Source of the DNA: Mya arenaria
Taxonomy: Eukaryota > Mollusca > Bivalvia > Myida > Myidae
Reading direction: 5' to 3'
DNA: 64,000 nt
Assembly: GCF_026914265.1 (NCBI RefSeq)
Contig: NC_069123.1
Location: forward strand, 48,492,949 to 48,556,948
The first letter of the stretch is position 1. Every line of letters begins with the position of its first letter. Of the stretch, positions 11,101 through 22,531 are shown piece after piece. The notes beneath the pieces are model-generated. The model was given only the letters and a program-made list of their open reading frames with translations. It did not search any database and had not been told where the DNA came from. A program made the translations under genes and the position numbers.

Positions 11101-13017
11101 TCATGTTTTGTCCAGAACTATCACATGTTTGCGACTATGGTTGGCCTGAGTTGAAATATATTGTGAAACGTAAAGCCTCTTCTTGTGTTGTGTAAGACTC
11201 CAAGGATGTTCGACCATGTTTTTGCCGCGTTCCCCTAGTATCTTTCCGTTTTTCGATATTTCTAATATGTAGTTTCCATTCCATACTGAAATATACAGCT
11301 GCTGTTTATACACTATTAGTGCTGAAAACTTCCGACGATTTCTGCTTGCTGGTTCCTCGTGCAGGCAAACAACCTTTCCGTAACTACCGCTTCTGATACA
11401 ATATACTGAATGGTCACTCAGAATATAATAATTTTGACTTTCGGCATCAAAATCAAAACTTTTGAGAAATGCGAGACCAGTTGAAAGTGACCCGACCTCT
11501 TTGCCATAGGAATCTATTATATGAACAGTTCCACTTTCACATAATACATGGAATTTAGCCCCTTCCGTTCTAGCTACATTGTGATAATGCACGCACGGAA
11601 TAACAATACTGTCCAGATTCAATATTTTCTTTGACTTAAAACAAAAACGTAGAAAAACTAATGTTTTCCCCGCAGTTATGACCACAACACGATCCCCAGT
11701 GAAACAAAGTCCTCGTGGATCTCTAAGGTCCAGTTGGTCCAGTATATAACCTTCAGGATCTATGACCTGTACACAGTTGTGAGCACAGTCGGCCAGGAAC
11801 ATGCAATTGTTTTGGTCAAAACTTATGGAATCAATGCAACATGACGTCCTGCAATGGCTATGGTCGGACGTAAGGATTAGACTGTTTGAACGATATTCGT
11901 TATTGATACAGTTGAAACAACCCCTTTCCTTCAAGCTCTTTGTAGTTTTCTGTTTTGAAACATCATCATATGTGGCACAGTTTCTGTTGCTTTTCTCTGG
12001 ACGTTTTCGATTGAATTTCAATAAACAATGATCTCTACGTGTATGTATCATTTCATCTTCAATTGTGATATAGTCGTCTTCGTTGTCGACGGCTCTGGGC
12101 GAACGCTTCAATGGTGGTGTCGATCGTTTTTGAGGAGAATTGGTTGATGATTGAATATGTCGTGACTGCAAGACTACATCAACCGGAAATTCATTACTCC
12201 TAGCGTTTGTGGTACTACAAATTGAAGCTAAATCTTCGTTTAGTTCTATATAATCATTTGATTGCTCAATCCCTTTATCATGTAGTTCGTTATTCTCCAA
12301 GTTCCCTTCAAAATCAGCATTCATTTCAAGACTACTTCCAATACTAGTCGACTTGCATTCTCTGGCACCAGTTGTTTCGGAAACATCACGAGTGTTCCTT
12401 CCATTTCCATCTAGATCCTGCATGGATTCATTGCTGCTAGAGAAACTGGTAGACTTATCTACCATGTCCACACTGTTATGAAAAGGTCTCCGCAGTTCCT
12501 TTAGTCTGTCATTCATTTCCGCATATGTAGTTTGTGGGTCTTTTGTATGCTTGGTAAGTCTGCTGAGGATATCATGAATGCATTTGTACCTACTTTCAAA
12601 GTCGTTTTCATCGAGTTCAATGGATACTCTGTGCGCCCATTTATTTCTCAGGACTCGTAATCTCCATGTATCTGCTTCAAGCGAAAGGTCCCTGGGCCCT
12701 GGCTTGCTCCAAGCCTGTGGATTAACAGTGGTGGAAAACAATCGAATAAGAGCTGACAGAAATGTTATATCTAGGTCGGCGATGACTAAAGGTCCGGGGT
12801 ACAACCTGTTGTATTGCTCCTTATTTAAAAACGTTTTACACGCCTCGTTCACTTTGTTTTTTACATCAGGTTTTGACAAAAGCATATTGATATTTTGACC
12901 AGCGAGCATATTTTCTAAACATTGTCGTAAAGTCCTCGTGCATTGCTCCTTTATCATCAGATCTATTGCCACATATCGTGAATTATCTTCTCCGATTGTA
13001 TTCCGATTTAACGCCAT
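11101..13017 (-). CDS. HEPN (DZIP3-like) plus beta-propeller protein, copy 2
   Basis: Single coding exon, 638 aa, starting MALNRN at 13017. Same architecture as the gene at 4.7-6.5 kb. The HEPN-like domain covers residues about 10-170 (NKEQYNRL; DLDITFLSALIRLF; SLEADTWRLRVLRNKWAH, with R124 and H129 forming R-N-x3-H). An acidic, Ser/Thr-rich linker (about 170-390) follows, with basic patches (RKRPEKSNR). The beta-propeller-like C-terminus includes 'CMFLADCAHNCVQVIDPEG' and ends PWSLTQHKKRLYVSQY. The propellers align with copy 1 segment by segment, but linkers and many positions differ, so this is an old tandem duplication. An intact long frame and conserved domain ends argue against a pseudogene. 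Function unknown; RNA-directed or immune roles are inference from HEPN. Confidence 0.88.
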   Translation of the reverse strand: MALNRNTIGEDNSRYVAIDLMIKEQCTRTLRQCLENMLAGQNINMLLSKPDVKNKVNEACKTFLNKEQYNRLYPGPLVIADLDITFLSALIRLFSTTVNPQAWSKPGPRDLSLEADTWRLRVLRNKWAHRVSIELDENDFESRYKCIHDILSRLTKHTKDPQTTYAEMNDRLKELRRPFHNSVDMVDKSTSFSSSNESMQDLDGNGRNTRDVSETTGARECKSTSIGSSLEMNADFEGNLENNELHDKGIEQSNDYIELNEDLASICSTTNARSNEFPVDVVLQSRHIQSSTNSPQKRSTPPLKRSPRAVDNEDDYITIEDEMIHTRRDHCLLKFNRKRPEKSNRNCATYDDVSKQKTTKSLKERGCFNCINNEYRSNSLILTSDHSHCRTSCCIDSISFDQNNCMFLADCAHNCVQVIDPEGYILDQLDLRDPRGLCFTGDRVVVITAGKTLVFLRFCFKSKKILNLDSIVIPCVHYHNVARTEGAKFHVLCESGTVHIIDSYGKEVGSLSTGLAFLKSFDFDAESQNYYILSDHSVYCIRSGSYGKVVCLHEEPASRNRRKFSALIVYKQQLYISVWNGNYILEISKNGKILGERGKNMVEHPWSLTQHKKRLYVSQYISTQANHSRKHVIVLDKT

Positions 13018-14795
13018 GCTCGGTATAATGTATGGTCAGAACCTTATAAGAAACTGTCCAACCAGTTCACATACTTTAAATGCTGAATATACATACGTTA
13101 CCAGCATAATGTATTTCTAGTGCATATACTTTCACTTTTGTTGATTCTCACATATATAATCCACACTCATCATAATTGTAATGCATTTCAGGAAACTTTA
13201 TAAACCATTTTATGCTTTCACTCTTTTATTTTTCCTTACATCATTTCATAGCATTTGAGATAAATGCCCACTTTTCCATTCATCCACACCGGATCACATT
13301 TGGCTTTGAACATAAATACATATAAAATACCGCGCTTTTTCATTCACCGACCGGAAGCACAATTGGGATCCCAAGATTACGCATAAGACGATAAACTCCA
13401 CATGAATACGTGCGGTATAGAAACGCATCATTTAGTGCACAATACTTCCTCAAATAACATGTGACCTGTGAAAATGATTACATTAAATCAACAAAGTTGC
13501 CATTAAAACTAATATCTCTACCAGAAATGCACGTCTGCTTATATTGATACTAAGCTGAGCCATTTGTACTTCAAACTATTTATAATAAATGGCTGGTTTA
13601 CCTTTTCTTAAGCATACATGCGTATTATGTGCCCTTTCAATTTTTGTCAGAACAGAACAGGTTATGGAATTTTAGGTCATAAACGGATCGTTTAGTTTGG
13701 ATTTAAAAGCTTCGAAGAAATGGTTACTAACAAAACGTAACCCATGTCAGATCGAGTGTACAATTAACACAAACGCTGTTTGTATGGCGTGACAAACGTT
13801 GCAATATTATAACGTTGATTAACATTGTATATTATTAATTATTCATTCGATGCCGTAAAATATGTATTGTAAAACTAGAATTTTAATTTAATGTGACCAA
13901 ATATTCACTCAATAATTTAATATATTTATTCACCCCCCCCCCCCCCCGCCCCCGCCCCGAAATATGTTAAACCAAACTATTTGTTTACAAAAAAAATAGT
14001 TCTTACAACACCATGCGGAATGCGTTAAATTGTTAAATTAATTAGATAGATCTCAAGTGGAGTTACAGGGAAATACAAAACTACAGACATAGGTTCATAT
14101 GAAACCATTTTATTCAGTATGAATAACTACAATGTTGAACTTTACTGTTGTATATAAAGAGTTGTGTCCCTTTATTACATTTAGATTTTATTAAGTTTGC
14201 GACATGTCTTTCTTTTTTTGAAAAATCGAAAAATCTAGTTCACATTTAAATAATTTAGTCAACACACTAGCATTATCAGTACTTTTAGTTATGCATATAA
14301 CAATATTCTTGACAGACTTATTAGCTTGAATTCTGGCTTGGTTTCTCCCCAAAATGTCATCGGAAAACGAACTTGTATATATAATATATGTAAAAAATAT
14401 CAATTTGGTACTTTTTCTAATATACAATTATTTCCATACCTCAACACTTCACATCATACAACAGAATTGGAAGAACAACTTTTAAAAAAGAAGAAGATCT
14501 TTTTGCAAGTCCATAGATAATTATGAATATTTTGCCATGTCAGTAACCAAAGCATCGCTTATTTTGCTTGTTTAGCAATGTGAGTTTTAGCTTTACGAAA
14601 AGAACCCAAATCTTTAGCACTTTCTGAGATAATGAATCAGAATCCAAAAGTACAAAGAGTTTTAAGAAATCTATTAATGTCTGGTCATCTTCATGCTGCT
14701 TTTTGTTGTTGTTGTTGTTGATGTTGTTGTTTTATAACCGTTACATTAACAATTGTACTGTTTTAAAAATTGTCATGCAAGCAAATCGTTTACAG
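13018..14795. other. intergenic, no gene seen
   Basis: Probable upstream region of HEPN copy 2. Contains a poly-C tract at about 13933-13948 and a GTT/TTG-rich microsatellite at about 14700-14730. No exon-like structure recognised. Confidence 0.4.
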
Positions 14796-14876
14796 AAAAA
14801 GAAGAAAATGATAAGGGATATAAGCTTTCTCCTTGTCTGATCCCAATACAACATGGGAAGTTATCAGAGCATGGTC
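14796..14876 (-). mobile_element. short LINE fragment
   Basis: Minus-strand reading gives NFPCCIGIRQGESLYPLSFS, a diverged version of the GVRQGxxLSPxLF box of non-LTR reverse transcriptases. It is too short to place further. Confidence 0.5.
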
Positions 14877-15889
14877 CATTTGCTGGAAAATAACTTCCAG
14901 AATATAGGAGAATTTAAAGCATGTTGATATATAATAAAAACATCACAAATATGTATAACATAATACAAACACACATCATTAATCATTTCACAGATCAAAC
15001 CTTGGAGGTATCTTACTATGCCTACTTTATCGAGTGACGTTCATGGTAAAACGCTGATCAGTATCGCCAGCAACGTCAGCTGGTGCTAATGGTAGTTTTA
15101 GTTGCAACTGAGTGCTTTCATGCGAAATGTTTCTCTCTTGTTTTGCATGTTTCTGTTACTGCCATGTTGTGATTGATCAGTTATTCGAATGCCAATTGTC
15201 ATTTATGGATGTTTATCTATAATTTCAAAAGGGTTTTCACTTGTCTTCAACAAATGATTTCTGTTGTTGTTTTTCTATTGACACCTCCAATGTATGATCT
15301 ATATCATGGACTTGTTTGATCGTAATTGTTATTCTTTGTGACAATTGTATGAGTTGCTTGGCAGATTTTTGATCTGTGATGTTGACATTTTGTTTTTGAT
15401 TTGTTGCCAAGTTTTAACCTTCGGCTCAAGGTTTTTGCGTTTTACTGGCACAAGAATACCTAGTCTCTATACGCATTAGTTATTTTACTGGTGGTTTTTC
15501 ACATGAAAACGTTGCATTTTTGTTTTCAGGAAATGCAATATATCGATCTTTATTATCTTAAATAGATGGGGGGGGGGTGAAAATCGCTTTGAGTGTTTGA
15601 ATAAATCTTCCCCATCAACACCGTTGTCTTGTGAAGAAAGCGGCGATAACAATCCCTGTTTTCCCAGTCAATATCGGGTCTTTGTCCTTGCGTTTCCTTC
15701 ACAATTACATTTAATTATTCCATTTATTTTTAAATATTTACATTTGCCCTTGTTTTTCTCTTCAATAAATTATGCGTTCATTTTGCATGAGCCGGACGAC
15801 CTATCGTGACTTCTCATTTAACACACAGAATGTGCATAGGACAGCATCTCGAATCATATCGCTGAAGTCAATACGCAGTATTTGTCCTG
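14877..15889. other. intergenic, no gene seen
   Basis: No exon-like structure. A poly-G run lies at about 15569-15578. Confidence 0.4.
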
Positions 15890-16488
15890 GAGGTTAGGTA
15901 CGCCGGTACGTCGGATTCCGGGCCATTTCAGGCGGTATTCCAGATGCCGAGGTTAAGTACGTCGGATTCCGGGCCATTTAAGGCGGTATTCCAGATGCCG
16001 AGGATTCCGGGCCATTTCAGGTGGTATTCCAGATGCCGAGGTTAGGTACGTCGGATTCCGGGCCATTTAAGGCGGTATTCCAGATGCCGAGGATTCCGGG
16101 CCATTTCAGGTGGTATTCCCGATGTAATTAGGTACGTCGGATTCCGGACCATTTCAGGCGGTATTCCCGATGCCGAGGCTAGGTACGTGGGATTCCGGGC
16201 CATTTCAAGCGGTATTCCCGATGCCGAGGCTAGGTACGTCGGATTCCGGGCCATTTCAGGTGGTATTCCCGATGTAATTAGGTACGTCGGATTCCGGACC
16301 ATTTCAGGCGGTATTCCCGATGCCGAGGCTAGGTACGTGGGATTCCGGGCCATTTCAAGCGGTATTCCCGATGCCGAGGCTAGGTACGTCGGATTTCGGG
16401 TCATTTCAGGCGGTATTCCAGATGCCGAGGCTAGGTACGTCGGATTCCGGGCCATTTCAGGCGGTATTCCCGATGCCAATGTTATGTT
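15890..16488. repeat. 51-bp tandem satellite
   Basis: About eleven to twelve units built around gattccgggccatttcagg, cggtattcccgatgccgagg and ctaggtacgtc. The unit is 51 bp (17 codons), with some shortened units lacking the last part. Because the period is a multiple of three, both strands show long repetitive open frames (a GIPPEMARNPTYLASAS repeat on the minus strand). I regard these as by-products, not genes. Confidence 0.9.
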
Positions 16489-17495
16489 AGCCTGATTAGA
16501 CAAACATAGCAAACTGAAATCAGATTCATAGAAACACAACTAGCAAACATATTTATGAAAGGAATATTATTACTTTAATTTACGAAATAATCGTCAATAT
16601 GTCAACATTTGCGCAATTCCGACAATGCACTAGCGGATTTAGTTGGGAGGGGGGGGGGTTGCAGCCGGCACTCACACTCCCCCTCTCCTCCCTCATATCG
16701 TCCAAAGTTACTTATTACGTCAAAGAAAACAAAAACATACGTTAAAATGCATTTTTTTCGGAATTGTTTAATTTTCTTGGGGAGTTAACCCCAAGCCCCA
16801 TGCAAGCAATTTATGCAATATTAAGCTCGGTTCTGATGGAGGGGCGCACGTTAAAAGGTTGCGCTTTTAAGTAACGGCCCCTTTAATGTCAATTCCTGGA
16901 CCGCCCCTGGTTGATAAATATTGTCTATTTTTATAAATGTATTCGGTGCCGTTTACTTTGTATTGTTGAACAAAAATATTTATTCAATGATATCGAACAA
17001 ATATTCATGCAATGTATATCAAGAAGTTTGTGTATCATCAGAAAATATTTCTGTTGTAAAACAAAACATGTTCTGAGAACGTCCAAATATTATTATAATA
17101 CTTAACAACATTCATTCACATGTTAATATGATCAATAAAAATTATTTGTTTATTAATTGTTACAGAATAATAATTCAATAGCTTTATGTTTAATATCTCC
17201 TTTAAAAGTATTTTTTTCAATTATGTGCATCATGGGGAAGTTGTGGTTTTGTTACGAAGGAATTCATTGCTTAACTTTTAATCGATAAGGCGGAAGTGTC
17301 ATACATAGATTTTCGAATTAATACTCATTGACAATGGCTGGTTATCGAACTCGCTGGGAAATTGAGCCCACACATATTCAGACCGAATTGGTGATAATTG
17401 GACAAATAAGTTTTAAGTTATTGATTGGACAAGAGCAATTCTAGGTAATTGATATACGTACCTTATATAATTAATTACCTCGGCAACCGGTTATC
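16489..17495. other. intergenic, no gene seen
   Basis: Includes a poly-G tract near 16650 and otherwise AT-rich sequence. No supported feature. Confidence 0.4.
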
Positions 17496-17590
17496 CGCCC
17501 GAAATTGCCCGGCATCCGGCGTTACTAACATCGACATTCGGAATACCGCCCGAAAGGGCCACGGATTCGGCGTACCTTACCCCAGCCCAA
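17496..17590 (-). repeat. dispersed, inverted copies of the 51-bp satellite
   Basis: ccgcccgaaattgcccggc followed by atccggcg, and then gaataccgcccgaaagggcc, are reverse-complement, diverged versions of the 51-bp unit (gccatttcaggcggtattcc and gatgccgagg). This gives about two monomers, 1 kb from the main array. Confidence 0.65.
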
Positions 17591-17939
17591 ACGGCCCGAA
17601 ATCTGGGGAATCAAACGCAGGAGGTGGTTACAGCCTCAATCAAGCTATTTGGGAAGATATACAGCATGTTAATGTAGTTGAAACTGGTATCTTTAGCAAA
17701 TATAGACAGCCATCCTTTTCTCACTTCATATTGTCCCGTAATTAATAGCTAAGTCATGCCGTGGATGTCCATTCTGACATACCGTGTAATGTGTAAGTTT
17801 GTGAAGTTAAAAAACCCGCTTGATTTGGATTAAAATTTATTTCAATCAGAGAAAAGGTGCAAAACTGGTAGATTTAGCGACTAAAATTGTACTTTGAACC
17901 TCTATAAAAGACAGGTAAACACATATCTCATGTAATAAC

Positions 17940-18235
17940 GGATCGGTGGTCTAGTGGTAACACACTTGATTCCCAATCCAGGGGTCGCAGGTTAGATTCC
18001 CCACATCACTAAGAAAATATTAACCGTTTTCCGGGAGGGACGTTAAATGAGGGTCCCGTGTGATAGTGCTATACAATGGTACACGTTCAAGAACTGGGGT
18101 AGCTCTAACCAGGGTTACATTCTGTCTGTGCTCCAAAAACATAAAATGACTTACACTCTTATCGGAGCACTACCCAAAATGGCCAAGGAATATGAGTATA
18201 AATAAGCTTACCCACCCGACCTGTCTCAGGCATTT
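17940..18235 (+). mobile_element. tRNA-derived SINE, family A
   Basis: The head ggtggtctagtggtaacac ... ggtcgcaggttagattcccc carries pol III A-box- and B-box-like sequence and a loop ttCCCaa compatible with a tRNA-Gly(CCC)-type ancestor. The body continues through ggggtagctctaacc to the tail gagtataaataagcttac. The same body and tail recur inverted at 52.3-52.55 kb, which defines the family. Confidence 0.75.
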
Positions 18236-18805
18236 ATATATAAATGTGATCAATATTGCCAGTCATAATACAAAAATCGACCCATATATTCCCCAACGAG
18301 TCTATTTTTAGAAATTACGCCGACATGGACCAGTGATAAATAAACATATATTTATAAACATTACATGCTTGTGAATAACTTAAATACGACCATGTTTTTA
18401 TAAATATCAAACTTCCAGAAAGGAGCACTTGATAAAGTTATCCCACAACATTCCGGTAGGATCCTCGGAACGTAAGTAATGGTTTACTATTATGAATTAT
18501 TTTCATCTTTGATGTGTTTTACTAAAATTTAGGTAAACACTATTAGTTGTTAGTGAAGTTTGTCCGTATAATATATGTATGTATAATAGTGTGGTTGTTA
18601 TAAACAGTAAATAGTTATGGTTGTTATAATAGTTCGGATTTTTAGACCTACGATGATCATAATATTCATTGACATTATACCAATCAATCAATAATCAATT
18701 GCGTCTTCTGTAATACAAATATATTCATGTTGATAGGTGATCCTGTTTGAACCACACCTAAATAAGATATATAACAGAGAGAGACAGAGAGAGAAATCTA
18801 GACGG
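18236..18805. other. upstream flank of the sirtuin gene
   Basis: AT-rich. A purine-rich gagagaga tract (18777-18793) lies just before the chosen start codon. An in-frame ATG at 18737 would add 23 residues of poor composition. No clear TATA box. Confidence 0.35.
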
Positions 18806-21118
18806 ATGTCGAGCTCACAGTGTTACCTGTGTGGTGACGGGGTTGGGCACAAGGCTGGGAGGGTGGAGGTGAGAGCCTTCCAGTTGTCACGTGACCAGCA
18901 GAAGGGCCTTAAGGTGAGTACATTTATGATGTTGGTAAGGAACTATATATTCCTCACAATAAAGATAAATTCCTGGAATGTGTTCCTTTATTGCAATATA
19001 GACCACAAAGAGCTTACACGTGGCCTTACTTTGGACCTCGCTAAGATGCACAACCAAAACAGACGGAAGCATTCAAAGTAGGGCCGTCTACCGGGGCCTT
19101 ATTATAAGATGCTTGGCTTAAGTCGTTAATCCTATGTCTTTATGGCAAATTAATGATTTCAGGCAAAGTGGAACGACAATGGCGAGGGAGTTTTTCACCG
19201 AGACTGCTGGGCAAAACTGAGCGACGGGGCGTACGGAAGGAGTGCTGACCTTGAACTTTCTGAGCTCGAGATCAAATTAGTGAAAGAGGCGCGCAAGACT
19301 GCTGAATATCACGATTCCGACGACTACATAACTGCGGAAGCAAAACGGATTGCGCAAATGATTCGAAATGCAGATTACCCAGTATTTTTCACAGGTATAA
19401 CAGCTTATAACATAAACGTATTTTCGTTAATAAATATAATAATATAATATATATATTATGTATATATTAATATTTGACCAATATTGTTTGTTCATGATAC
19501 GTATGAGGTAATAACGCGTCATGATTAAGGAAAACAGTCCGTATGTCGCTGTGCCGCGGTATGCAAATTGTGATGGTGTGTTTCAGGGGCCGGGATCTCC
19601 ACCGCGGCGGGTATTGGGGACTTCCGAGGAAAAGACGGCAAGTGGACGGAGCGCGACAAGCTCAAAGAACACGGTTAGCTTATCTATTTCAGGTCTCACC
19701 GTACTTCTACTTTTGACGATTTACTTCTTAGTTTACCCTAAAATGATGTCCTATGTTCTTTTTTTATGTTACATGTCAGGAAACGCTGTTTACTATAAAT
19801 GTTCTTTTTATCTTAAAGTGCTACATTTCAGAAGACACTGTTTTATAAATGAGTTGTTGTTTTATATATTAGTGCTTCATTTCAGAAGACACTGTTTGAT
19901 AAATGAGTTATTTTTTATCTTTAGTGCTACATTTCAGAAGACACTGTTTATTACTTATTAAAGGTACAAAGGGGGCAAAGAAAGCCTACAAGAAGACTCC
20001 CCTGAGAGACCTGCGTCCCACGTATACGCACGAAGCCATCAGAAAGTTGGTGGACATGGGAATATTCAAGTTCGTTATCAGTCAAAATACAGACGGCATT
20101 CACCGACTGTCTTGCATTCCGGCATCCAAGATGGCCGAGCTCCATGGAAACGCCTACGTTCAGAAGTGTGAGAAGTGTGGCACGCGCTATGACGTGGGGA
20201 GAAGCCACCGGGACGCCGCCTCTCAGGCGCACAACGTCCCGCCGAAAAAATGTGAAAGGTGCGGCATCAGCCATAGAACAGGAAGGATGTGCGAGAAAAA
20301 GGTTAATATGAAAGCGGGCGCTGGAATTTATTGCTGTTACCGGTTTTGTTTATTCGCCTGCAAACTAATTAACAAATGAATAAGTCAGCTGTAATGTAGT
20401 TATTGAAATCTGGTGTCTTCTTTTTGCAATGTGTTACTTTATCAACGCATCAACACTCTTGAAAAGATACAGGAAGGTAAAACTAAACCTCCATCAGTAA
20501 AATTAAATCTAGCTTCGTATCGTTTGACAGGATTGTGGAGGGTACCTGATGAACACTATTATTAACTTCGGTGACTACCTTGAGGAGCAAGTACTCGATG
20601 CAGCGCAGGAGCATGCGCGGAAGGGAGACATTTTTATGTGTCTGGGTTCCACGTTAATGGTCAGCCCAGCGAACAGCCTCGTTATGAGCGGAAAATCCCC
20701 ACACAGACTCGTTATCTGTAACAGGTAAACCCCTTCACAATATCTTGCTTTTTTGATAAAAAGTCGATAATCGAGGTATAAAAGTATATAAAGTCATAAA
20801 GTTATTTTGCATGTACATGTATTTCTTGATAAAAGTGCATGTTCATTGATTATAGTCCTGAAAATAAAGATAAACATACTTTTTTGTGTATGAGTGTGTA
20901 TAACGCTGATGTCGCCCTTATTCAGGCAAGCGACAGAGTACGATACCGAATGCGAGCGCGTGGACGAGCAAGGTGTACGGATCGGGAGCCGTATCCATGG
21001 CGACTGTGACAAGCTGATGAAGGCCCTGATGGTAGAGTTGCTGGGCGACGAAGCCGTTCGCGACTGGGAGGACGGACGGGAGGCGCGTCTGCTGGAGTAC
21101 GACGAGATGCGGCGATAG
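18806..21118 (+). CDS. sirtuin (NAD-dependent deacylase), SIRT6/7-like, six exons
   Basis: Predicted exons 18806-18913, 19163-19394, 19587-19673, 19964-20301, 20531-20724 and 20926-21118; phases agree and give 383 aa. The product should remove acyl groups from lysines using NAD. The Rossmann signature GAGISTAAGIGDFRG lies at 114-128, with the usual Pro of GIPDFRG replaced by Gly. SQNTDGIH follows at 182-189, then ELHGN with catalytic His at 203. Zinc ligands are probably C211, C214, C252 and C257, with an extra CERC (C239, C242) inside the insert. CLGSTLMVSPAN and RLVICN match the NAD-binding end. The TGR-x-C-to-small-domain layout resembles SIRT6/7. N-terminal C6-x2-C9 ... H48-x2-C51 looks like a separate zinc-finger half not usual in sirtuins. 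Composition is normal, with no stops. Substrate and location unknown. Confidence 0.9.
19812..19962 (+). repeat. three-copy tandem repeat in sirtuin intron 3
   Basis: Three copies of a unit with the core catttcagaagacactgttt, spaced about 50-60 bp apart. Each contains a tttcag acceptor-like sequence, but the true acceptor of exon 4 (taaag at 19963) lies directly after the last copy. Confidence 0.7.
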
Positions 21119-21239
21119 TTTTGGACAACTCGGAGGACCATAAATCTACAGTATATAGACAGACGGACAGACGAATTGTTTATTTCGACCTGAACAATGT
21201 ACACCTTCATCAACACAAATGTTTACTTATATATTTTTC

Positions 21240-21320
21240 CGAGTAATCGAGTACCCGAGTACTCGATCGAACGATCGTCCGAGTACTCGAGTATTAATTT
21301 TCTACTCGTTGTCATCCCTT
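21240..21320. mobile_element. hAT-like element end (fragment)
   Basis: Subterminal cgagtactcg palindromes followed by ctcgttgtcatccct resemble the right end of the hAT-like elements at 2.5 and 46.5 kb (...gtttgcatcccta). No partner end or target duplication was found, so this is a truncated copy or the second end has decayed. Confidence 0.5.
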
Positions 21321-21394
21321 GTTTATAATGATCAATGTCAACGTGTTGGCATTTTAACAAACAATGTAGCATAAACGAGTATATATACAAGTGA

Positions 21395-21400
21395 AATAAA
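21395..21400 (+). promoter_or_regulatory. candidate poly(A) signal for the sirtuin gene
   Basis: AATAAA 277 bases after the stop codon at 21118. Another AATAAA lies near 21670. Either could be used; transcript ends would decide. Confidence 0.3.
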
Positions 21401-21715
21401 AACTGCGAGCATCAGGGAGCCTACAAATACAAGTTAAAAGTAAACTTCACAAACGACTTCATTGTCAACTGTAATTGTCACTACACGTACAAGATACAGG
21501 TACACGTACGCGTACACTCAAGTGTTAGGCTGATTCGCATTTACTTGCGCCAACTATTTATCAGTAATGCTTTGCAATGAATCCAACCGACACAACATAG
21601 CGCACGCAATTTTCATGATATTTATTCTTTAACGTATTTTCGCTTTTGTTAACGCTTGTTTTTTCTACAAAATAAAGCAAAAACATCGACAACCTGTGTC
21701 CTGTCACTCCACCAT

Positions 21716-21975
21716 CCTCCAAGTTCAAACCTCAAAGCCTTCGTCTCTTAACTTCAGCCTTGGTCTCCAAACTTCAGCCTTCGTCTCTAGACTTCAGCCT
21801 TTGTCTCTAAACTTCAGCCTTCGTCTCTTGATTAAGCATTCGTCTCTAAACTTCAGCCTTCGTCTCTTGATTTCAGCCTTCGTATCTAAACGTCAGCCTT
21901 CGTCTCTTGATTAAGCATTCGTCCCTTGATTTCAGCCTTCGTCTCTAAACTTAAGCCGTCGTCTCTAAACGTCTT
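21716..21975. repeat. 20-bp minisatellite
   Basis: About thirteen units of cttcagccttcgtctctaaa with variants (gattaagcattcgtctc). Intergenic, downstream of the sirtuin. Confidence 0.85.
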
Positions 21976-22375
21976 GATTTCGGGAGATATGAATTTAAAG
22001 ACGTTTCGGAACTTAATGTTTAAATGGCAATAGGCGGACACCCGCGAAAGTTGAAAGTCTTAACGAATAAGTATAGTACTTAATACTTGCCTATCTGCGC
22101 ATCCATTGGCTAAACATTGTATTCTAAACAGAATTAAACGATCAGATGCAAATGTGGTTTTGAATAATTCCGGTTACTACATTTCTGCAATGCATGTAGA
22201 GCGTCGCTTTCTAACATACATGTATTGACTTAACTAGTTGAAAAAGGGCCTGTCACACCCAGCCGGTTTGCCTCGCCGGGGCTATACCGGAGCACAAATT
22301 TGGCGATTTTCGGGGATCGGTACTAGTTCGGAAGCTCAACGGTATCAGATCACTAAGAACGGTAGAAAATAATCA

Positions 22376-22531
22376 GGGGTGGTATTCAATATAGTTCTTA
22401 TCCTTATCCTTAGACATGCCTCAGTGATTCCATTCAGTTGATTGGTCAATTTATTTTACAGTCTAATCAAAAAGCTTAGATTTCACTCTTAAATTTAAGA
22501 TTGATCTAAGTTGTTTATTGAATATGGCCCC
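22376..22531. mobile_element. short MITE, about 156 bp
   Basis: Terminal inverted repeats: ggggtggtattcaata at the left and tattgaatatggcccc at the right, with a few mismatches. The interior is AT-rich and non-coding. No clear target duplication. Confidence 0.65.

Noticed and set aside
16042..16539. 165-aa repetitive minus-strand frame (GIPPEMARNPTYLASAS repeats)
   Set aside because: Results from a 51-bp satellite with a period divisible by three; the opposite strand is equally open and no start or splice context exists.
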